Source of the DNA: GH45 sp965370965
GTDB lineage: Bacteria; Bacteroidota; Bacteroidia; Bacteroidales; SZUA-534
Length of the DNA: 13,090 bases
Assembly: GCA_965370965.1 (NCBI GenBank)
Contig: CBDUWQ010000101.1
Location: 1-13,090, forward strand
Direction of reading: 5' to 3'
Shown here: in pieces, positions 6,661 to 13,090 of the stretch
Position numbering within the stretch: the first letter of the stretch is position 1
Layout: each line of letters begins with the position of its first letter
Program-made: the position numbers and the translations under genes
Notes under the pieces: generated by a model
Databases searched by the model: none
What the model saw: only the letters and a program-made list of their open reading frames with translations
What the model was told of the DNA's origin: nothing

Positions 6661-6915
6661 ATGACTGATAAAACCGAAATAATAATTTGCCTTGGCAGTT
6701 CATGCTTTGCACGCGGAAATAAAAAAACATTAGATGCCATACAATCGTATATTAATAAGCATAAATTAGTTGAGAAGGTATTTTTACATGGCGGACACTG
6801 TTTTGGACATTGTGAAAAAGGGCCTATTTTAAAAGTAAATCAAAAAATTTACGAAAAGGTTGATCACTTAAATGTAATTGATATTCTTACTAACGAGTTT
6901 GAAAAAGCATTGTAA
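6661..6915 (+). CDS. Thioredoxin-fold [2Fe-2S] ferredoxin (NuoE/HydC-like, TM1420 type)
   Basis: The 84-residue protein carries electrons and probably serves the HydS protein encoded next. The four cluster ligands follow the NuoE pattern: Cys10 and Cys15 in CLGSSC, Cys47 and Cys51 in CFGHC. The length corresponds to the C-terminal thioredoxin-like domain of NuoE/HydC without the helical N-terminal domain, so it is a free-standing ferredoxin. Its order before a PAS-containing hydrogenase and a SpoIIE phosphatase is the arrangement I recall from Thermotoga maritima (TM1420 onward). A 15-bp palindrome starts directly after its stop codon. The ATG at 6661 gives the expected length. Confidence 0.9.
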   Translation: MTDKTEIIICLGSSCFARGNKKTLDAIQSYINKHKLVEKVFLHGGHCFGHCEKGPILKVNQKIYEKVDHLNVIDILTNEFEKAL

Positions 6916-6930
6916 CTGTTTACTAAACAG
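6916..6930. promoter_or_regulatory. 15-bp palindrome between ferredoxin and hydS genes
   Basis: CTGTTTACTAAACAG is a perfect palindrome around a central C and begins at the base after the ferredoxin stop codon. It may be an operator half-site pair or an RNA hairpin (6-bp stem, 3-nt loop) that protects or attenuates the transcript before hydS. A GGCAGAC word follows at 6943-6949 and recurs twice upstream of the phosphatase gene. Confidence 0.4.
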
Positions 6931-6973
6931 TTTGCCTATTATGGCAGACTGGTAAATTAAAAATCACAAACAG

Positions 6974-8821
6974 ATGAAACTTATATCATCAATTAAAAAG
7001 AACTGCCAACTGTGCTATGCCTGCATTCGTGTATGCCCATCGAAAGCCATAAAAATTGAGGATGCACATGCACAGGTAATCCACAACAGGTGTGTTGGAT
7101 GTGGACACTGTGTATCGGTTTGCTCACCAAAAGCATTAGTGTATGCCGACTCTATAGAACGGACAAAGCAATTGTTAGAGTCAGAAGCTAAAGTTGTGGC
7201 AATATGCAGCTCAAGTATTGCAGGTGAATTTACCGATATTACCAACCGAAGGAATTTTGTGGGAATGATAAAAGCACTGGGATTTGATTATGTAACCGAA
7301 ACTGCTTTTGGTGCCGATTTGGTAGCGTTAAAATATCGCGAATTGTTTAATAATTTTAAAGGTAAATACTACATAACAACAAATTGCCCATCGGTAGCAT
7401 ATTATGTTGAAAAATTCCACCCAAGTGTAATAAATAATTTAGCACCCATTGTTACACCAATGATAGCAATGAGCAAAGTTGTGCACAAAAAATACGGCAG
7501 CAACACCAAGGTTGTATATATTGGCCCTTGTACTGCGGCTAAAATGGAAGCAAAACGCATAACAGACGATGGTAAAATTGATGCTGTTTTAACTTTTGTG
7601 GAACTTCGCAAAATGTTTAAAGAGATGGATATTACCGAAAACAAAGTGGAGTATGCAAATTTTGACCCACCACATGGTGGCAAAGGAACACTGTTTCCGA
7701 TTAGCAGGGGAATGTTTCAATCGGTTGGCATTAACGACGACTTGCTTACCGGAAGGGTAATTATTACAGAAGGACGTTATAATTTTATTGAAGCAATTAA
7801 GGAATTTGAAGACCTGCAAAGCCTAAAACAACATGTTGACATATTTTATTGCGATGGCGGATGTATTATGGGTCCAGGCACATCGCATGGAGGACAGAAA
7901 TTCCACAGGCGTACGTTGGTTATCGATTATACAAAAAAAAGATTAGAAACAACAAGCAAAAAGATATGGATAAAGAACGTTGAAAAATATATAAAGCTTG
8001 ATTTTAGTCGCACTTACAAACAAGATGACCAACGCATGAAGATTCCTGATGAGGATAAGGTGCAAAAAGTTTTAAAAGCCCTTGGCAAAAAACAAGCTAC
8101 AGACCATATTGATTGCGAAGCTTGTGGATATAAAACTTGCAGAGAATTTGCTGCTGCCGTAAGCCAAGATTTGGCAAAACCCGATATGTGCATGATTTAT
8201 AATATAAAAAATAAACAGAATTTTATTAAAACTCTTAAAATAACAAATGAAAAATTAGAAAAAACACGTGTGGCTTTAGAGGAATCGGAAAAAATAGCAC
8301 AAGCCGAAAAAGAAGCGGTAAAAGTGGTATCAAATACTACAAACATAATGCTACAAAAAATTCCATCGGGTGTGGTAATTATCGATAAAAACCTAAAAAT
8401 TTTCCATTCAAACAATAGTTTTATTAAACTGCTTGGCGAAGATGCTGAAAATATTAACGAAGTTATTCCTCAGCTTAAGGGAGCCGATTTAAAAACCCTT
8501 CTGCCACCAAACATAATCAACCTTTTTCAATATACAATTACAAATAATTCAGGTATTGAAAATCGCGATATCAAAATTGATGATCTTCTATTAAATATTT
8601 CTATTTTCCCAATTAAAAAAAATGAACTGGTTGGGGCAATAATTCGTGATATGTATTTACCTGAAGTGAGACATGAAGAGGTTATGAACCGCATAACTGA
8701 TGTTATTGACAAAAATTTAAAAATGGTACAAAATATCGGCTTTTTATTAGGAGAAGGAGCCTCAGAAACCGAACAAATGCTAAAATCAATTATAAATTCA
8801 TACAAATCAGACAAAAAATAG
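6974..8821 (+). CDS. hydS: HydS-type sensory [FeFe]-hydrogenase with C-terminal PAS domain
   Basis: The 615-residue cytoplasmic protein is a putative H2/redox sensor. Domains in order: two [4Fe-4S] motifs (Cys11/14/17/21 and Cys40/43/46/50); the H-cluster domain (about 75-330); a [4Fe-4S] motif with Cys381/384/389/406; a coiled coil (about 412-452); and a PAS domain (about 455-565). H-cluster ligands are present: Cys138 in TTNCPSV, Cys186 in GPCTAAK, Cys293 and Cys297 in YCDGGCIMGPG. Compared with catalytic enzymes (TSCCPGW, ExMACxxGC), Asn137 replaces the proton-relay cysteine, and Asp-Ile-Phe-Tyr replaces Glu-x-Met-Ala. Such changes are typical of group C sensory enzymes, which have slow turnover. 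The ferredoxin gene precedes it and the SpoIIE phosphatase gene follows after 141 bp. The exact subgroup is uncertain. Confidence 0.92.
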   Translation: MKLISSIKKNCQLCYACIRVCPSKAIKIEDAHAQVIHNRCVGCGHCVSVCSPKALVYADSIERTKQLLESEAKVVAICSSSIAGEFTDITNRRNFVGMIKALGFDYVTETAFGADLVALKYRELFNNFKGKYYITTNCPSVAYYVEKFHPSVINNLAPIVTPMIAMSKVVHKKYGSNTKVVYIGPCTAAKMEAKRITDDGKIDAVLTFVELRKMFKEMDITENKVEYANFDPPHGGKGTLFPISRGMFQSVGINDDLLTGRVIITEGRYNFIEAIKEFEDLQSLKQHVDIFYCDGGCIMGPGTSHGGQKFHRRTLVIDYTKKRLETTSKKIWIKNVEKYIKLDFSRTYKQDDQRMKIPDEDKVQKVLKALGKKQATDHIDCEACGYKTCREFAAAVSQDLAKPDMCMIYNIKNKQNFIKTLKITNEKLEKTRVALEESEKIAQAEKEAVKVVSNTTNIMLQKIPSGVVIIDKNLKIFHSNNSFIKLLGEDAENINEVIPQLKGADLKTLLPPNIINLFQYTITNNSGIENRDIKIDDLLLNISIFPIKKNELVGAIIRDMYLPEVRHEEVMNRITDVIDKNLKMVQNIGFLLGEGASETEQMLKSIINSYKSDKK

Positions 8822-8839
8822 ACATTTTATTTATGATTG

Positions 8840-8869
8840 TTGATGATTAGAAAAATGATTAGATATTTG
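8840..8869 (+). promoter_or_regulatory. Candidate internal promoter before the phosphatase gene
   Basis: TTG (8840-8842) is followed by 19 nt and GATATTTG (8862-8869), which differs from TAnnTTTG only at the first base. If active, it would let the phosphatase be made separately from HydS, with a leader of about 85 nt containing the GC-richer repeat patch that follows. Confidence 0.3.
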
Positions 8870-8927
8870 CCGTCCGGCAGACCCGCCTGACCAGTTTAAG
8901 TAGGGTTTACCTTAAGGCAGACAGGTT
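8869..8927. repeat. GC-richer intergenic patch with GGCAGAC direct repeats
   Basis: The 141-bp gap between hydS and the phosphatase gene contains a patch with clearly higher GC than its surroundings. GGCAGAC occurs at 8876-8882 and 8916-8922, and again at 6943-6949 in the previous intergenic gap. A small hairpin TTAAG (8896-8900) with CTTAA (8911-8915) lies between the two copies. It looks like a non-coding repeat; its role is unknown. Confidence 0.4.
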
Positions 8928-8962
8928 ACAAATAACATTTAGTAGGCATATTTTTTAAACAG

Positions 8963-10147
8963 ATGAATCAAAAATTTTACATAGAGGTAAATTGCCAACA
9001 AAAAAATCATGAAGATGAACGTATTTGTGGTGATGTATTCCTGTCGGAACGGATAAAAGAAGAAAACCGAATAATTGCTGTATTAAGTGATGGGATGGGA
9101 CATGGGGTAAAAGCAAATATTTTGGCAACACTTACGGCCACAATGGCTCTAAATTTCACAAAAGAGCATAAAGATTTTAATACCATTGCCGAAATTATTA
9201 TGAACACCCTACCTGTTTGTAGTGTGCGGAAAATAAGCTATTCAACCTTTACTATTATTGATATTGAATTAGATGGCAAGGTTCGCATATTAGAATACGA
9301 CAACCCCCAAACCACAATATATAGAAACGAAAAAGAATACGAGCCAGAATGGCAATGTATAATTCTTGATAGCGAAAAAAACTACGGAAAAGAGTTACGA
9401 GCATGCACATTTTATCCAAAAAAAGGCGACCGAATAGTATTTTGCTCCGATGGAATTGCTCAATCGGGTTTAGGATCAAGAAAATACCCTTTTGGATGGG
9501 GAAACCAAAACCTGAAAACCTTTATTACCAACACACTTCAGAAAACACCATTTATATCGGCTCATAAACTTGCAAAAAAAGTGGTTAATTTAGCTGTTGG
9601 TAACGATAATTACAAACCAAAAGATGATACATCATGCGGATCAATATATTTTAGAGAACCACGAAAATTATTATTGATAACAGGTCCGCCATACGAAAAA
9701 AAGAAGGACATTGATTTAGCCATGGCAGTTTATAAATATCAGGGCAAAAAAATATTATGTGGTGCTACTACTGCCGAAATTGTTGCACGCGAATTAGGCT
9801 TAGAGATTCGCGACAACATGGAGTTTCTTGATGACGACCTCCCTCCTATCTCATATATTAATGGCATTAATTTAGTTACCGAGGGTATTTTAACCCTAAC
9901 TAAAGTTACCGAGTTACTTAGAAACCACGACAGCAGCTTTGTTGCAACCAAAGGCCCTGCTGACCAAATTGTAAAATTATTTTTACAAAGCGACGAAATA
10001 CATGTTATTATTGGCACCCGCATAAACATTGCACACCAAGACCCTACCCTGCCTATTGAGCTGGAAATACGACGAACAGTTGTAAAACGTATTGTAAGGC
10101 TTCTTGAAGAAAAATTCCTTAAAGAAGTAACTATGGAGTATATATAA
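8963..10147 (+). CDS. SpoIIE/PP2C-type serine phosphatase with unassigned C-terminal domain
   Basis: The 394-residue protein is the likely output enzyme of the HydS module. The N-terminal half (1-230) is a SpoIIE-like PP2C domain. Its metal-binding residues are Asp24 (CGDVFL), Asp43 (LSDGMGHG), Asp163 (CSDGIAQSG) and Asp221/Asp222 (DDTSCGS). Residues about 234-394 form a second domain with the marks LLLITGPPY, ILCGATTAEIVARELG and IRRTVVKRIVRLLEEKF; I cannot assign it to a known fold. No membrane segment or sensor domain is visible, so sensing is probably left to HydS. The substrate, possibly an anti-sigma-factor antagonist or a receiver-like partner, is not in the window. The ATG at 8963 has no clear ribosome binding site. 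It ends 17 bp before the next gene. Confidence 0.9.
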   Translation: MNQKFYIEVNCQQKNHEDERICGDVFLSERIKEENRIIAVLSDGMGHGVKANILATLTATMALNFTKEHKDFNTIAEIIMNTLPVCSVRKISYSTFTIIDIELDGKVRILEYDNPQTTIYRNEKEYEPEWQCIILDSEKNYGKELRACTFYPKKGDRIVFCSDGIAQSGLGSRKYPFGWGNQNLKTFITNTLQKTPFISAHKLAKKVVNLAVGNDNYKPKDDTSCGSIYFREPRKLLLITGPPYEKKKDIDLAMAVYKYQGKKILCGATTAEIVARELGLEIRDNMEFLDDDLPPISYINGINLVTEGILTLTKVTELLRNHDSSFVATKGPADQIVKLFLQSDEIHVIIGTRINIAHQDPTLPIELEIRRTVVKRIVRLLEEKFLKEVTMEYI

Positions 10148-10164
10148 TAGTTAACAAGCATTAA

Positions 10165-11349
10165 ATGGAAACAAAATCACATATTGTAAATATAAAACAT
10201 GGATTTTTTGAACTTTTTTTGATAAGTTCAATATTTTTGAATTCTTGTGGTTCGCCTAAAAATACAGTAATACTTGATAATTCTGAACCAATTGAAATTA
10301 ATTATAATCAAAATGAAAAATATATAATATTAGAAAATGTATTAATAAATAATTCGGCAATTGAAAGAAACCTTATATTTGATACTGGCTCAAATGGAAC
10401 CGCAATTGACAATTCTGTTGCTCAAGAATTAAATTTAAAAACTATTAAGGATGTGAGATTAATAGACATTACTGGAAAGAAAATAAAAGTTCCGTGTGTC
10501 AGAATTGATTCTATGAATATAAGTGGAGCAGTATTCAGAAATATTTATGCTTTGGTTACTGACTTAAGTTTATTTCATTGTGAAAATGTAAAAATTATAT
10601 TGGGTAATAATGTTTTAAAGACAGGCATATGGAAAATTGACTTATTGCAGCATAAAATCATACTTTATAATCCAAAAACAAGTATTGATTATTCCGGTTA
10701 TCATCAAATTCCGTTTTCGTATAGAATAAATTTAATTAAATTACAGCTTGAATTTTTAGGCAATAAACTCAAAAATATTTTATTTGATACAGGTAATCCA
10801 AGTTTGTTAAATTTATTACAAAAGGATAAGGCATTGAGCAATTTAAAGCCTAATTATACTTTTGAATTGTATTATCGTTCTATAAATAAAATGCAACCTG
10901 AGAAAATTACGAGAGATTATTACTTTTCTAATATTAAACTAAATGGGTTTGGAGTTGATTCTGTATTAACTAAATATAGTCGAAAAAGATCAATTGGTTT
11001 AGGGCTGTTTATGAATAATACGATAATAATTGATTATAAAAACAAATTAATTGGAATTAAAAAACCCTTTATTTTGAAGAAACCAAGTTTTACGAATGTC
11101 GGAATTACTTTTAAATCATTTAATAACAATGAAATAATTATTTCAACCTTGAGAATAAGTTCTCCAGCTGATAAAATAGGAATTAGAGTTGGGGATAAAG
11201 TCCAAAAAATAAATAATTTTGATATTTCAGAATTTTCCTTGACTAAATGTGAGCTAATTGACAGCTTAAATTCAATAATTGATGATACTTTATATTTGAA
11301 ATTAGAAAAATGGAATAATTCAAGACAATTAATACCAAACCAATATTAA
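10165..11349 (+). CDS. Retropepsin-like aspartyl protease lipoprotein with PDZ domain
   Basis: The 394-residue protein is probably an exported lipoprotein: a hydrophobic segment (about 13-26) ends in LNSC with Cys28 as the lipid site. A retropepsin-like region follows, with IFDTGSNGTAI (Asp73) and ILGNNVLKTG. A second DTG lies in ILFDTGN (Asp208), with GLGLFMNN later. Two DTG motifs in one chain suggest that both active-site halves come from the same polypeptide. A PDZ domain (about 310-383) carries SPADKIGIRVGDKVQKIN. Substrates are unknown. The coding sequence is visibly more AT-rich than the genes on either side, and it follows the phosphatase gene after only 17 bp, where a histidine kinase or hydrogenase subunit is found in some relatives. 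It may have been acquired. It is followed by an inverted-repeat-rich non-coding stretch. Confidence 0.85.
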   Translation: METKSHIVNIKHGFFELFLISSIFLNSCGSPKNTVILDNSEPIEINYNQNEKYIILENVLINNSAIERNLIFDTGSNGTAIDNSVAQELNLKTIKDVRLIDITGKKIKVPCVRIDSMNISGAVFRNIYALVTDLSLFHCENVKIILGNNVLKTGIWKIDLLQHKIILYNPKTSIDYSGYHQIPFSYRINLIKLQLEFLGNKLKNILFDTGNPSLLNLLQKDKALSNLKPNYTFELYYRSINKMQPEKITRDYYFSNIKLNGFGVDSVLTKYSRKRSIGLGLFMNNTIIIDYKNKLIGIKKPFILKKPSFTNVGITFKSFNNNEIIISTLRISSPADKIGIRVGDKVQKINNFDISEFSLTKCELIDSLNSIIDDTLYLKLEKWNNSRQLIPNQY

Positions 11350-11350
11350 C

Positions 11351-11589
11351 GTTTGCTAATAACAACACGCAATATAAAAAAATGAACAAAAAGTGATAAA
11401 TATAAACATATTAACACTAAATAAGTAGCGTAGTAAATTGAAAGTTTAGTGTTCCAAAATACCCAACTTTTCATATTGCCACCGATAAGGGTTCACTCAA
11501 AAATAACTTTCGGCTTTTAGAAACATCTTGTGCCTAAATTACCAAACTTATTTAGGGTTTGCTGAGAAAGTCTCTATTTATAAGCAAAC
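11351..11589. mobile_element. Candidate MITE-like segment with terminal inverted repeats
   Basis: A 239-bp non-coding segment begins two bases after the protease stop codon. Its ends are GTTTGCTAATA (11351-11361) and TATAAGCAAAC (11579-11589), inverted repeats that match at 10 of 11 bases. Inside is a perfect 9-bp inverted repeat AACACTAAA (11413-11421) with TTTAGTGTT (11445-11453). Near the right end, TTAGGGTTTGCT (11552-11563) pairs with AGCAAACCTTAA (11583-11594) at 11 of 12, with a GAGA/TCTC stem between them. There is no transposase gene, and clear target-site duplications were not seen. It could instead be a 3' untranslated structure of the protease gene. Confidence 0.4.
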
Positions 11590-11657
11590 CTTAAAAATAA
11601 CCTCTATAAAACACCTAAATATTAACCAACTTCAATTTCCAATTACAAAAATAGCAT

Positions 11658-11665
11658 TACATTTG
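11658..11665 (+). promoter_or_regulatory. Candidate -7 element for the DUF6452/DUF6048-like pair
   Basis: TACATTTG matches TAnnTTTG exactly, 24 bp before the TTG start at 11690. No TTG is found at the usual -33 distance, so support is partial. Confidence 0.35.
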
Positions 11666-11689
11666 GAGCTAAAATAAAACTCACATATT

Positions 11690-12160
11690 TTGCTTAAAAC
11701 TATATCAACATATTTATTAGTAACTATACTCATTTTTTGGATAACAAGCTGTAACCAAGCCGACCCTATTTGCCCCGATACGCAGTCATACGATTTTAAA
11801 CTTGCTTTATCAAAAGTTGGCGATACAACATCAACCCGCATAAAAATCTATCACCCTGATATAGACAGTCTTAATGCCGATAATAATTTTCCTGTGCTAA
11901 TTAACATACCTGTTAATGTTAATTCAGACAGTACTATTTTTTTTATCGACTTTATTAACGACACAACAAAAACAAGAGAAACAGACACTATTGCTTTTAC
12001 CTATACAAAAAACACATACCTAAAACATAGTGAGTGCGGTTTTATTATGGATTTTGCAATAGATTCAATTTATATGACTTTTAACCATATAGACTCGGCA
12101 TTTTGGATAAATAGTTTTATTAATGAAGATAATGAACGTAACCTTGAGATATATTATTAG
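11690..12160 (+). CDS. DUF6452-like lipoprotein
   Basis: The 156-residue protein has a lipoprotein signal: a hydrophobic helix (about 5-18) ending in ITSC with Cys21 as the lipid-modified residue. The mature part starts with CNQADPICPDT and is rich in beta-strand-like sequence; it also contains HSECGF, a cysteine spot I associate with DUF6452. The start is TTG at 11690; this is needed to keep the signal peptide, and the next in-frame ATG is far inside. The gene overlaps the next one by 38 bp, indicating translational coupling. The function is unknown. The family assignment rests on the residue pattern and on the neighbouring DUF6048-like gene, with which it is usually paired in Bacteroidota. 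Confidence 0.75.
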   Translation: MLKTISTYLLVTILIFWITSCNQADPICPDTQSYDFKLALSKVGDTTSTRIKIYHPDIDSLNADNNFPVLINIPVNVNSDSTIFFIDFINDTTKTRETDTIAFTYTKNTYLKHSECGFIMDFAIDSIYMTFNHIDSAFWINSFINEDNERNLEIYY

Positions 12161-12812
12161 CCTTATAATAGTTGCAGTTTTTTCTACATCTAATGCACAA
12201 GATAAGCTTGATAGGCAGGTTTTTGTTCGTGTTGGGTTAGACTTATCGCGTTTTGCCTTGCCCATTGTAAACAATGCAGGACAAACGGGCTTAGAGCTTT
12301 CGTTTGATGGCGAATTGGCATACAACTATTTTCCTACACTTGAGGTAGGATACAGCCAAATAAAAGACTATACCGACTTGCATCATTATGATTCATACGG
12401 CAACTATTTTAGGCTTGGTTTTAACTACTGTATGTCAAAATATAAACATAGGTTAGACAGAAATATTTTTTTTATAGGGGCACGATACGGATATACAAGC
12501 TTTTCGCATAAAGCTGATGTAATTAATATTACCAACCAATGGGGCACATTAGAAACATCGTTTGCCAAAACACAGTTGAATGCACATTGGTTTGAAGGTG
12601 TTATTGGCTTGCGAGGCGAATTATTCAAGAACTTTTACTTAGGTTATACTATTAGGATAAAACAAATGTTATCCCATTCAAATTATGCCAATTACACTCC
12701 TTATTGGATTCCAGGGTTTGGTAAAGCAACAAAATCAATAACCATTGGAATAAGCTATTCTGTTTTTTATGCAATTCCTATAAAAAATCCTAAACCAATT
12801 GATGGTTTATAA
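12123..12812 (+). CDS. DUF6048-like outer-membrane beta-barrel protein
   Basis: The 229-residue protein has an N-terminal signal peptide (about 4-26, cleavage after SNA). A series of amphipathic strands with aromatic girdle residues follows: YFRLGFNYCM, FIGARYGYTSF, HWFEGVIGLRGEL, FYLGYTIRIK. The marker WIPGFGKA stands near the C-terminus. This fits an eight- to twelve-stranded outer-membrane barrel of the DUF6048 type, whose role is unknown. It overlaps the lipoprotein gene before it, so the two products probably work together at the outer membrane. Two starts are possible, ATG at 12123 and ATG at 12132; both keep the signal peptide. Downstream there is only repeat DNA to the end of the window. 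Confidence 0.82.
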   Translation: MKIMNVTLRYIISLIIVAVFSTSNAQDKLDRQVFVRVGLDLSRFALPIVNNAGQTGLELSFDGELAYNYFPTLEVGYSQIKDYTDLHHYDSYGNYFRLGFNYCMSKYKHRLDRNIFFIGARYGYTSFSHKADVINITNQWGTLETSFAKTQLNAHWFEGVIGLRGELFKNFYLGYTIRIKQMLSHSNYANYTPYWIPGFGKATKSITIGISYSVFYAIPIKNPKPIDGL

Positions 12813-12849
12813 TATATTAATAATATTGGTTCTACTGAGTTAATTAGGG

Positions 12850-12935
12850 TGTACAACAAATTTCCCTTACCCCATCGCTTTCCGAATCAAGTTCAGAACA
12901 AGTTATCGTGATCTCCCATCGCCTTTCAGGCACTT
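12850..12935. repeat. Leader part of the terminal repeat region
   Basis: This non-coding stretch precedes the 55-bp tandem array. CCCATCGCTTTC (12871-12882) recurs with one inserted base at 12915-12927, and GTACAACAAA (12851-12860) resembles the CTACAACAAGG part of the 55-bp unit. It therefore appears to be diverged repeat DNA rather than unique sequence. No open reading frame of useful length crosses it. Confidence 0.45.
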
Positions 12936-13090
12936 CCCCAATGGGAAAACTTGCTGTACCTCATAAAACATGCTACAACAAGGTGGTTCTCCCCAATAGG
13001 AAAACTTGCTGTACCTCATAAAACATGCTACAACGAGGTGGTTCTCCCCAATGGGAAAACTTGCTGTACCTCATAAAACATGCTACAACA
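12936..13090. repeat. 55-bp tandem repeat, at least 2.8 copies, cut by window end
   Basis: Three units start at 12936, 12991 and 13046, each beginning CCCCAAT. Units 1 and 2 differ at two of 55 positions (12943/12998 and 12980/13035); the third is incomplete at the window edge. Units are joined with no spacers, so this is not a CRISPR array. Each unit contains TACCTC and, in unit 2, the matching GAGGT, which can form a weak stem. The 55-bp period is not a multiple of three, and all frames close after short peptides, so it is non-coding. Confidence 0.9.

Noticed and set aside
9739..10161. Minus-strand open reading frame of 140 codons opposite the phosphatase C-terminus
   Set aside because: It lies wholly opposite a well-supported coding region and its Ser/Arg-rich product shows no domain or motif.
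10148..11689. Integron-type gene cassette carrying the protease gene
   Set aside because: The gene is AT-rich and followed by inverted repeats, but the bases at its boundaries do not fit the GTTRRRY core of attC sites and no integrase is present.
12936..13090. Possible CRISPR array
   Set aside because: The units are contiguous 55-bp repeats with no unique spacers, and no cas genes are present.

Overview
The window looks like an AT-rich chromosomal segment from an anaerobic member of the Bacteroidota, probably of the Bacteroidales/Marinilabiliales type. The evidence is a Bacteroidota-type promoter (TTTG-N19-TAnnTTTG) before the HU gene and a near-match before the tRNA, the general lack of Shine-Dalgarno sequences, a DUF6452/DUF6048-like gene pair, an HU-like/SPOR membrane protein, and lipoprotein signals. 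No ribosomal RNA, integrase, transposase gene or CRISPR array was found.

Left part (1-6080), housekeeping and cell envelope: an HU gene (minus strand) framed by repeats; a tRNA-Ser(UGA) with its own promoter and terminator; a membrane-anchored phosphatidylserine decarboxylase; a convergent YkgJ-like cysteine-cluster protein; an HU-like/transmembrane/SPOR protein ending at a bidirectional terminator; and a minus-strand pair made of a PP2C phosphatase with LysM repeats and a YciB-like/NUDIX fusion.

Centre (6083-10147), a putative hydrogen-sensing module: a TM1266-type hydrogenase-system regulator is transcribed away from a three-gene set. The set encodes a thioredoxin-fold [2Fe-2S] ferredoxin, a HydS-type (sensory) [FeFe]-hydrogenase ending in a PAS domain, and a SpoIIE/PP2C phosphatase with an unassigned C-terminal domain. 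The likely logic is that H2 or redox state is read at the H-cluster, passed through Fe-S clusters to the PAS domain, and converted to an output by the phosphatase. No catalytic hydrogenase subunits or maturases lie in the window.

Right part (10165-13090): a very AT-rich lipoprotein with two DTG protease motifs and a PDZ domain follows the phosphatase closely. It is followed by a 340-bp non-coding stretch with nested inverted repeats, including a 239-bp segment bounded by terminal inverted repeats. Then come the overlapping DUF6452-like lipoprotein and DUF6048-like outer-membrane protein genes. The window ends inside a 55-bp tandem repeat.

A dispersed structured intergenic element occurs at 1-137 and again at 6358-6459. 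Its 18-nt conserved tail also occurs as a perfect inverted copy upstream of HU. This element and the hydrogen-sensing module are the most interesting parts of the window.
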